A stretch of DNA of 64,000 nt from Paulinella micropora. Taxonomy: Eukaryota; Cercozoa; Imbricatea; Euglyphida. Below, one piece after another: positions 1 to 9,330 of the stretch (the stretch's first letter is position 1; the number at the start of each line of letters is the position of its first letter). The stretch lies in the NCBI GenBank assembly GCA_009731375.1, contig BJOX01000107.1, forward strand, positions 32,534-96,533. The letters are read 5' to 3'. Position numbers and translations under genes: made by a program. The notes below the pieces were generated by a model, which worked only from the letters and a program-made list of their open reading frames with translations, ran no database searches and was not told the DNA's origin.

Positions 1-28
1 AGTCTTTGACGACGGTCAAGTAGAAAAG

Positions 29-1731
29 ATGTTAGATAGGGAAATTAGAAAGTATCGGATAGATAGGATAAGACCCGTCGGAGAACTAGAGCATCCCGAG
101 ATGTCCGCAGAAAGTATCGTAGAGGATCAAACCACTGCGTTACTGTACCTGACATTGAAGGTACCAAAGGCAATCGTTGATGAGGGATTAACTGTGAAGG
201 AGTTGAAAGCAGGAATGGATAAAGAGATTGAAGCTCTAAAGTCTTTTAGCACTTACACGTGGGTAAGCCCTAAGGAAGCGAAAGAAAAGGAGTAAAAGTA
301 GTGAGACTAACATGGGTACATAAAGTCAAACTAGACGAACAGGGACGTAAGTTCATAAAGTCAAGGTTAGCTTTGCGGGGAGATATGCTAGAGCCAGGAG
401 TTAGCTATAACCCAGATCAATTATTCATGCCCTGCACCGCGCATCGCTCATTACTCTTTTTGTCTAAGCTTGCATCATGACATGGACATAAGCTATACGG
501 TATAGACTTCAAAAATGCTTATCTAAATGCACGAATGCATGATCCTGTTTATGCTTATGCACCCGATGGGATAGACAGTGAAGAGCATGAAGGCATGCTA
601 TGGAGAGTAGATGGAGCTCTGTATGGCGCGCCGCAAGCTGGTAGGAGATGGTATGAGATCTTAGCCCCTAAGTTAGAGGAATTAGGATTCAGGTTACTAG
701 ACTCAGATTTGTGTATGTTCGTTGAAAAAGATAAGCAGATAAGAGATGCTATCATTGGTATTTTCCATGTAGATGATCTTATTTTCTCAGCTCCTAACGA
801 ACAAGCGTATGACCGTTTCGCTAGCAAACTAGAAAAGTTTTATCCTCTTAAGCGTTTGGGAGTGGCTAAAGAGTTCAAAGGGATAGAGATAGTTCAGGAA
901 GGAGGACGCATTTTATTGCATCAGAAGAAGTATCAGAAACAGATTTTAAAGGATGTAGTATATGCCGATGTTAGACCAGTAAGCACTCCTAGTGCAGAAC
1001 ATGAGCCCGAACCTATGGGAGAAACAAGCGCTCTTAGAAAGCATTCAATTCCTAGTTTGGTAGGTAAACTTTTGTTTCTAACTAAAATGACACGTCCAGA
1101 TGCTGATCAAGCACTGAATGCAGCTAGCGTGATGCAAACAGTAAATCCAGGACTTGCTTATGCTTTACTAGGTAGGATCTTCAGATATCTGAAAAGTTCG
1201 TATCGCGGTATTGCATTTCACGGGCCTAAATCGTCACAAGAAGGAAGGACGTACCCCAAGATTACTTTATGGCCAGATGCTTCGCATAAGGTCTGTAAGA
1301 AAACCGGAAAGTCACGTACAGATTATGTAGTGCTTTGGGGTGGAGACCCGGTAGCTTGGTAATCGAAACGACAGACTAGAATTGCACTAAGTTCTAATGA
1401 CGCGGAAATTTTCGCAGCAGCAGAGTGCATACCGGAAGGATTGGCTATCAGACATATCACGGAAGAGTTAGGTATAGCACAGAAAGGGCCGATAGAGCTT
1501 TACGAAGATAATACACAGACTATCTTAGCAGCAGAGAGGGGAATGTCAGGACCACGTACTAAACACTTACCCTTAGAACTGCATTTCATTCATCATGCAC
1601 AGAGAGACGATGAGATTAAGTTTGTAAAGGTAGGAACTAAGAAACAAATAGCAGACGTATTAAGCAAACATGTTCCTAAGGACCAATTTGAATATCTCGT
1701 TAGTAAATTTATGGTAACACTTGATCCATAA
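29..1731 (+). pseudogene. Ty1/copia pol fragment: reverse transcriptase and RNase H (copia-1)
   Basis: This is the 3' part of a copia pol gene. The RT begins in frame 2 (29-295), shifts to frame 1 near 297, and runs to 1731. The RT core is seen in the segment with YGIDFKNAYLNA (about 490-535), the LYGAPQAGRRW motif (618-650) and the catalytic FHVDD box (about 763-780), which has H where many copia elements have Y. RNase H follows with WPDASHK (about 1270), a conserved AW...SKRQ region, SSNDAE (about 1393) and the EDNTQT and KHLPLELHFI motifs. Three lesions disable it: the frameshift near 297, TGA at 478-480 and TAA at 1360-1362. The 5' part of the element lies outside the window. A related RT piece sits at 32729-32850. 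Confidence 0.9.
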
Positions 1732-2412
1732 TTTTACATCTCAAGTCTGCAAACTCACGCAAAATACGCAAATTTACGCAAAGTCAACTAATGTTGTTGT
1801 TTTGTGAGTCTTCTCTCTTTGAAGTGTGCAGGCAGTGTTTTGCGCAGGTAGTTGAGCGGCATCTTTTGGCGTTGTCCCCGTTGAAGTAGAAGTCGAGCGC
1901 GAGAACGAAGCACGTGGATCATCCACCATCGGTCGTTAATCGCGGCAAGAGCGGAAGAAGGGCATCGGCCGACAGAGCGAAATTCGGCGGAAGTAGTTTT
2001 GTATTGGCGGAATGGCAAGATTAACTAATTATATTGGACTCATGGAGTCAATAATGTAATTCAGTTTACGTACTAATGTGGTCATACTGTAAGGACCTAC
2101 TGCTATTGTTTTAATCGTATCGAATTATTATTTCAGGTTGTCAAACCGTGACTGTCATTTCAGTTTTTCAACCTGATATAGAGGCCATTACGAGATGCCA
2201 TTGCGGCAATGAAGCGAAGGCGGGCGGACTAGAACAGGATTGGCAATTTTTCAGTTTTGAGACTTAACTATTATTTGAGGTTGTCAAACTGTAATTGTTG
2301 TTTCAGTTTTTCAACCTGAAATAAGGGCCATTATCGCAATATGCAATAGTTATTAATTGTAAATGTATTGATTACTTATAACTTGCATTATAGACATAGA
2401 ACTAAGGGGGAG
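1732..2412 (+). other. Downstream non-coding part of copia-1, with polypurine tract
   Basis: No coding sequence is seen. The stretch ends in a purine run (AAGGGGGAG, about 2404-2412) followed by CGTTGGTAGG, which fits a copia polypurine tract and the start of a 3' LTR. Within it, about 64 bp at 2127-2190 is repeated in diverged form at 2269-2333. Each copy carries an inverted pair, AGGTTG and CAACCT, around a loop of about 30 nt. Confidence 0.5.
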
Positions 2413-2758
2413 CGTTGGTAGGACAACTACGTTTTACTTTTAGTGATTACTTTGTAACTGGTAAGTAGATGATTTATCCGTATAGTTCTAGTCAATAATT
2501 GGAAAGGACGTAACGGTCCATATTGGCATTCAGGATTGGACACTAATCATTGTGTAATAATTACAGTCGTGCGGACTTTATTTCAGTTTCATTATTACTT
2601 TGAGTTTGTCAGTTCTGCTATCTACGTGCGGATTAAAAGTGTCGATTGGTATCGTGGCTTCTAACGGAGTCTCTCAGCAAACCGGCGTCTAAGGTATTAG
2701 GTCCGTGAGTGACCGGGTATTACCTAATCAACGGGTGGCAGCCTACGCCGCCGGTGAT
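2413..2758 (+). mobile_element. Possible copia-1 3' LTR, right end not defined
   Basis: The sequence follows a polypurine tract and starts CGTTGG rather than the TGTTGG of the well-defined LTR at 33259. I found no clear ...CA end and no second copy, so the boundaries are not fixed. It contains GC-rich inverted repeats around 2690-2755. Confidence 0.3.
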
Positions 2759-3160
2759 CACTTGCCACTCACTTGAACTCGTTATATAATACACGCTCAC
2801 TGACTACTTGAACTTTGCATGAAATAATATTAATACTAGCTTGTTCAGCATCTTTAAAATATTTTTGAAGCATAAAACGGGGGCCAGTGTGGAATCTTAG
2901 AGAGCAGAGTGAGTGACTATGTTTTACACTAGTCACTGTGACACTTGCCACTCACTTATATTCGTTATACATACTCACTAACGGAGGCTATATACTTGAA
3001 CTATGCATGAAATCATATAAATAATAGCTTGTTCAGCATATTTATAATGTTTTTGAAGCATCAAACGGTGTGGAAGCTTAGAGAGCAGAGTGAGTGACAC
3101 TGTCTTACATGAGTCACTGTGACACACTCAGATTACTTACCACTCACTTGTAGTTGTTAT
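2759..3160. repeat. Tandem duplication, period about 185-195 bp
   Basis: Two diverged copies begin with CTTGCCACTCACTT at about 2762 and 2945, and a third, partial one starts near 3139. Each full copy has the block AGCTTGTTCAGCAT and ends in AGAGAGCAGAGTGAGTGAC. The motif AAGTGAGTGGCAAG, the reverse complement of the start, recurs in the duplication at 33654-33817. Confidence 0.75.
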
Positions 3161-3634
3161 ACTATTAATATATCGTTTTATTATTGATTTATTAATTAAA
3201 TATATTGAATTAATAATAAATATTTAATTTCTGTGTTGAATTCAAATTCAAATTCAAAACTTGAAATTGAAAAAAGTTCAGTATATAAATCTAACGCAGT
3301 CGCCATGATACAAATAATAATATTTCTAAGACTTGGTTGTCATGTGGTAGTCGAAACTAAGTTATTTAATCAACTGTAATTCAAATAAAATCAAGAACAG
3401 AAGCATTAAAAAAAGAAAAATGAGACCTGCTAATACATAACTTTGTATTTTTTCATGGTTGAAAAAAATTGAAGCTTGTTCGAAATGTAACAGCAGTCTT
3501 TCAAGCTGCCGGCTCGCTCTAACACAACCAAATCAGAATTAGTAACAGCGTTGAAAAATATAATTTAATACTTAAAAATAAACTATTAGTCAAACTTATT
3601 AATTACAGGTACAAATTCATGCACTTGGCAAAAT
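3161..3634. other. AT-rich spacer, nothing recognised
   Basis: The stretch is AT-rich with short A and T runs. I see no gene, repeat array or transposon end in it. Confidence 0.6.
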
Positions 3635-4979
3635 TCAATGATGATGACAATGCGATCGATCGCGTGATGGTGTGCTCTTTTTGCACGTTTCAGGGCTCGA
3701 ACGCTCACTAGATGGGTAGCGGTGGTGTTCTCGCTTGCTGCGCTTTTTGTTGTGGGAGGACAAGCAAGGAGATCGCGACCGCTTTCGTTTCGCCAACTTG
3801 GCAGCCAAAGACTTAACCTCTGCAGCCTTGTCTGCAGACTCGTCTACAACAGACGAATTGGTGAGTCAGAAGAGAACAAGAGCATGACCTTTGTATTTGT
3901 CGCGCTCTTCGATTGCGCGTTCCAGCTTCCCTTGAACCTTCTCCGGAGATGCCTCCAAACCCTGGACTTTCTCTTTGTACCGTTTTGAGCTGGCCTTCTC
4001 AAGCTCGATTGCTCGATTCGTTTCCTTGCGATCGCTAAATTCCAAGTCGCGAAGCTTGGACTCCAATTCCTCGACCCTGCCGTTCTCCTCAGCCAATGCA
4101 TCCCGCTCATCCTTCAACTGGTTGTACTCCTACAAAACAAACATTATATGCATGTTGCAATGAAGTCCCAACACAAGACCTGCGCCTTTGCTTGGCGCAC
4201 TTCTGGAAGCGTGTCTTCGCCTAAAACAAGAAAAAACAATGCAAATAATTCCAGGCAGCCAGCAGATTCTGAAAGTCTTAGAAAATAAAAAGACCCTGTC
4301 GCTGTTGTACAGCTTTCTTTTCCAATCAGCGATGCTTGCGTTGGACGCCGCGAGTTCCTCCTTCAACCGGGATGCTTCTTCCTTCAACTTTGCGGCTTCC
4401 ACCGCTACCCCATTGAGCTTGGTGTCGGCATCTCCATAGACAGTTTGGAGCGAACGCGATTCCCTCTCCAGTTTGAGTTTGGCAGTGCGCTCCTCGCCCA
4501 GCGCATCGATCGATTCCTGCACAAGCTCACGAGTGGCATCATCATCTTTCTTGTGAGCTGCTTTTGCCTCCGCAAGTTGTTTCACAGCTCCAGAGTACAC
4601 CAGCTTCTTCATACTCTGCCGTCATATTCTTGTTAGCTGCTTTTGCCTCCACAAGTTGTTTTAGGATGCCACCATCATCATTTTTGCTGGCGTCCAACAG
4701 AACAAGTTCATCGACCTTGGCTTTTTTCACTCCGGTCTGCTCGTCAGACTTCTTAAGCAGTTTGCCCAGGGCAGTCACCAAGTCGTCTTTGCATCGCGAG
4801 GTGGCCAGCGTAAACGGAAGTAGTGCTTGCTTGTCGAGATTAAGCATTTCTTGAAAACGCTCAGGAACGACGGCATGAATCCAGTTGGGAGTGCAGGAGG
4901 TAGTCCGTAAGTTGCCATTCTTGCTTCTGAAACGAAAAAGAAAGTGATGGTACGCAGTGTTACCTACGACCTTCTTCAC
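3635..4979 (-). pseudogene. Intron-containing coiled-coil protein gene, probably damaged
   Basis: The minus strand encodes a charged helical protein. The last two exons are clear: 3889-4129 (starts EYNQLKDERDALAEEN, coiled coil) splices with correct phase over a 45-bp intron to 3635-3843, which ends in a basic Arg/Ser-rich tail (KRKRSRS) and a TGA at 3635-3637. Further 5' are a 41-nt exon at 4180-4220, a coiled-coil exon from about 4612 to 4311 or 4295 (KLKLERESRSLQ) and a segment at about 4630-4940 (WIHAVVPERFQEM). Two joins do not keep frame as I read them: between the two 5' segments near 4612, where KQLVEAKAA and KQLAEAKAA are duplicated, and into the 41-nt exon. I do not recognise the family. 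It is either a decayed gene or one with a misassembled base. Confidence 0.5.
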
Positions 4980-5116
4980 GACGTTGTTCTTTTTGCTTTC
5001 ATCTTATCCATGATCTGCACGACATTCTGCCAATTATCATTTCTGTGAAATTCATTTTATGAGATTGTACTGGCGTGTGCAGACGGGTTTATCACGGGGT
5101 AGCGGATTAACCCGGC
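4980..5116. other. Short spacer upstream of the coiled-coil gene
   Basis: A further 5' exon of the coiled-coil gene may lie here, since a GT donor is seen near 4964, but I could not fix a frame. Confidence 0.3.
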
Positions 5117-5380
5117 GAGCGCCACATTTGTGGATCATCGCCACAAATGTGCCAGTGCTTTTCAAATTGAATTATTAATTTTAGAATCCACAAATGTGGC
5201 TTTTATGCCACAAATCATTGTGGCTTTGATCCACAAATGTGGCTTTGATCCACAAATATGGATAATCCACAAACGTGGCTTTGATCCACAAAATGTGGTT
5301 TTGATCCACAAATGTAGCATTAATTCACCCTAACCCAACCCACGAGATCCACAAATGTGGTTTTAAATCACATATATGGA
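5117..5380. repeat. Cluster of short palindromes, CCACAAATGTGG
   Basis: About ten perfect or one-base variants of CCACAAATGTGG lie within 260 bp. Each copy can form a CCACA/TGTGG stem. The spacing is irregular, most often with TTTGAT between copies. Confidence 0.85.
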
Positions 5381-5682
5381 TTGCCGTGTTAAGTGTTAAC
5401 GCAAATTTACGCTTATTTGATGTTTTATGTTTTGTCATCATTGCAGGGACCTGACAATGCTCACGACGTTGCATTTATTTCATCCTATCCAGTATGAAAT
5501 ATTGAGCAAGAACGCCGCGACGGTCGGTCATTTCATTTTTATAAGTTTTATATGATGATTATATATTATATGTTATGGTTATTAATACAACTAGCGCATA
5601 TTTTTCTAATTTCATATATTATATGTTCTGTTATTAATATTTGGGATCAACTCATATTTGCAAACCGACAGTTATCATAATA
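5381..5682. other. AT-rich spacer, nothing recognised
   Basis: No coding potential, transposon end or repeat was recognised. Confidence 0.6.
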
Positions 5683-5956
5683 TTGCTGTTGACATTCAAG
5701 ACAACAACAAAAATTAGTTTTTCATTTTTGTGTCAGATTTTCATTTTTGTGACAGTTTTTCATTTTTGTGACAAAAATTCAAATTTTCAAATTTAACGGT
5801 AACATTTCGCGAAAATTTACGATATTTTGCGGACGAATATAGCAGTTAATTTGAAAAATTCAAATTTTCACCCAAAATCAAAATTCTAACCAAAACTGAA
5901 ATTCCAACCAAAACAGAAAAATCAATTTTTTTTGTTGTCTTGAATGTCAACAGCAA
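5683..5956. mobile_element. MITE with perfect terminal inverted repeats and TA target duplication
   Basis: The element is 274 bp. Its ends are inverted repeats of at least 25 bp, starting TTGCTGTTGACATTCAAG on the left and mirrored on the right. Both ends are flanked by TA (5681-5682 and 5957-5958), as expected for Tc1/mariner-type insertion. The interior is AT-rich, with three copies of TTTTCATTTTTGTG, and has no open frame, so it is non-autonomous. Confidence 0.85.
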
Positions 5957-6393
5957 TATGACTGATATATCACTGTAACAAGTTAGAGTCCGAGTCCCTT
6001 GTAATAATTTAGAAATATTAATAATTGACTCAAGTTCTGGGAAGGCAGTTTAACGGTAGTTATATTAAGGGATAGCACTTGAGGGGTGGGAGAGCTCTAC
6101 TACCGACGTCACACTGCTAACAAGTGACTAAGGTGCGTGAATCACGCGTACCTATGCTATGGGCAGTAGCATAGCTTCGAATGGGACAACCCTGTTAGCG
6201 GAGCCGATGTATCTACTTCTACTAGAGTGCCACGGTGAGGCCGGGAGTGGATAGTCGATACTACCGGGTGCCCTAATATTATCATAGTAATAATTTAATT
6301 TTTCATCATTTTTAGTATTTCCACAGACTTAAAGGATTATCTTTAATTATATCACAGTTTGTTACTTACCTAATCTAAAGTAATCAGGGGGAG
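5957..6393 (+). other. Non-coding region ending in a copia polypurine tract
   Basis: It holds strong hairpins, for example CTATGCTA...TAGCATAG (about 6151-6173) and GCGTGA/TCACGC just before it. It ends in CAGGGGGAG (about 6385-6393), a copia-like polypurine tract directly before TGTTAGG. It looks like the 3' non-coding end of a lost copia element. Confidence 0.4.
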
Positions 6394-6600
6394 TGTTAGG
6401 TAATATGTTGGTAACTAATATCTCCATGTATTTAACCGGGTTGTTGTGGGACCACACACGACGCCCAAAAACACTTTTATTCAGAGTGTCCATCTTTATC
6501 AATACCACTAGAAAACGGATTTTTTTCATACTAGACACTCTGCCATGGCAGTACAGTCTCAGTACTAATCCGACTATATTCTAAGATTAGTTTCTAGTAT
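6394..6600 (+). mobile_element. Solo or truncated copia LTR
   Basis: It begins TGTTAGGTAATATG directly after the polypurine tract. The right end is not defined and falls before the 3' end of the ATP synthase gene. There is no matching LTR elsewhere in the window. Confidence 0.4.
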
Positions 6601-6721
6601 TTAATACGTTGCAAAGATAAAACGATTTTTGTACAACCTGTTCTCGATCTCACGGCGGCGAGAGAAGACCAAAAGGGTCCTTGGAACTTCAGAGAATGTG
6701 TCCTTTACTCTAGGCCAATCC

Positions 6722-9290
6722 TTAGGCGGACGCCTTGCCCTCAGCTCGCAGCTTGTTGAGTTTCTTGATCTGCTTCTTCCAGACGGGGTCCTGACCTCCC
6801 CACCAGCACTCTCGGTTGAAGAACATTTCGAACAGCTCCTTATCTTTCTTAGACGCCTTGTTCGATTCTTCAATAGCCTCGTTGTTGAACTCCGTTGTGT
6901 GAATATCGCGCTTGAACGCCAGCCAGCTCGGGTCGGAGTGTTGATCGACGTACTGATCCTCGACCAGCACCTATGTATATGCCATATGTGTTCTATAGGT
7001 ACGTATTTGATCTATAGGTACGTATATAAACATACGTAGTATATATGTATGTAATTTCTGTAAATCTTGATGTACCAGCTCATCTTCGCTGGCGGCAGAT
7101 CGGACGATCTCAACCTTTTCTCCTCCAGCCTTCTCCTCCGCCTCCTTCCTGGCGGCAGCCTCATCCTCCTTCTGTTTCCTGAGCAGTTCCTCACCGATCC
7201 TCTGGTCAGCAAGCATCTTGTCTCCCTTGGCTCGCACGTCGTCCATCGAACCGTTCTAACACAAACAACAAAAAATGAATTTCAAAATTAGAGATCCGAC
7301 AAAAATTTAATAAACCAGAGGCACCAGCAACATTACGACGAAAGAGAAAGGGAGAGAGAGAGAGAGTGTCGCCTTACCATGTAGAAGGCCATCTCAGGGA
7401 TGTTGTCGACGCGGCCCTCCAAAATGTCTTCGAAGCCGTCCAGAGTTTCTTGAACGGTGCAAGACTTGCCGTCCATACCAGTGAAGGCCTAGGTGCGTAC
7501 GTATGTGTATATGTATGATTCGCATACATGCGTATATTTTTATGTTGTCTTATGTAGGGTGTGTGTAATAGAATTATTTACCCAAGCCATCACGACAGGC
7601 TGCGAGTTTTTTTTTTTTTNNNNNNNNNNNNNNNNNNNNNNNNNNNNNNNNNNNNNNNNNNNNNNNNNNNNNNNNNNNNNNNNNNNNNNNNNNNNNNNNN
7701 NNNNNNNNNNNNNNNNNNNNNNNNNNNNNNNNNNNNNNNNNNNNNNNNNNNNNNNNNNNNNNNNNNNNNNNNNNNNNNNNNNNNNNNNNNNNNNNNNNNN
7801 NNNNNNNNNNNNNNNNNNNNNNNNNNCAGCCACCATAAAGGGTGAGGAGACGATTTATATACTTACTTATGATTTTAAATTTTTGTATCTTACGTGTGCA
7901 TGTGATGCATGTACCTCAGCGACCACGAAGGGCTGGGAGAGGAACTTCTGCACCTTACGAGCGCGGGCAACCTACCCAACACACATTTATAAACATGAGA
8001 TGCAAATATTTACGTACAGAACATTCATTTGTATACACCATTATGCCCATGTGTTTGTTACGGTCCTCATTCATCAGACAGCTGGTCGTCGACACCCAGA
8101 ATATATACATCCATGCAGTTCAAATAAAATATTTGTATCTAAATAAAATATTTATGTCGGTGTGTTTACCAGCATCTGGTCCTCCTCAGACAACTCATCA
8201 ATACCCAGGATAGCAATGATATCCTGCAAGTTCTTGTAGGACTGCAGGATACCACGCACCTAAAATAACACAACCGAACATAAAATACATATCATAGTAT
8301 GCAGGTATGTTCGGGATGACTGGGAGCTTGTTTGAATGTATGTATACTAGATAGAAATATACCTGCTTGGCAAGGTTGTAGTGGCGGAAACCGATCAACT
8401 CGGCGTCCATCATACGGGAGGAGCACTCCAGAGGGTCGACGGCCGGGTAGATCATTTGCTCAGCCACCTTACGGTCCAACACGGTGGTTGCATCCAAGTG
8501 GGAGAAGGTGGTGGCCGGGGCGGGATCCGTCAAGTCATCAGCCGGCACGTAGACGGCCTGCACCGAGGTGATAGACCTAACATACCAACATACAAACGAT
8601 TGATTATTCCACATTCCATTGATTATTCCAGCCTTCCCAAAAATGATACATATTTCACAAAGGGCTGCCAATATACATAAGGTTCGCACGTACATAAAAT
8701 ACCTATCTACTATCTACAGATATACATACCCGGTACGAGTGGAGGCGATACGCTCCTGCAGCTGACCCAAGTCCTCTGCAAGGGTGGGCTGGTAACCGAC
8801 GGCGGACGGGATACGACCTACGGGTGACGGTAGGGTAAATAATTAGGTAGGTAGGTAGATAGGTAAAANNNNNNNNNNNNNNNNNNNNNNNNNNNNNNNN
8901 NNNNNNNNNNNNNNNNNNNNNNNNNNNNNNNNNNNNNNNNNNNNNNNNNNNNNNNNNNNNNNNNNNNNNNNNNNNNNNNNNNNNNNNNNNNNNNNNNNNN
9001 NNNNNNNNNNNNNNNNNNNNNNNNNNNNNNNNNNNNNNNNNNNNNNNNNNNNNNNNNNNNNNNNNNNNNNNNNNNNNNNNNNNNNNNNNNNNNNNNNNNN
9101 NNNNNNNNNNNNNNNNNNNNNNNNNNNNNNNNNNNNNNNNNNNNNNNNNNNNNNNNNNNNNNNNNNNNNNNNNNNNNNNNNNNNNNNNNNNNNNNNNNNN
9201 NNNNNNNNNNNNNNNNNNNNNNNNNNNNNNNNNNNNNNNNNNNNNNNNNNNNNNNNNNNNNNNNNNNNNNNNNNNNNNNNNNNNNNNNNN

Positions 9291-9330
<40 letters not shown>

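Noticed and set aside
5325-5340. Telomere-like CCCTAACCCAACCC
   Set aside because: It occurs once, without tandem repetition.
7493-8146. Plus-strand open frames across the N gap and over atp2 introns
   Set aside because: They are shadows of the minus-strand atp2 gene or run through unsequenced bases.
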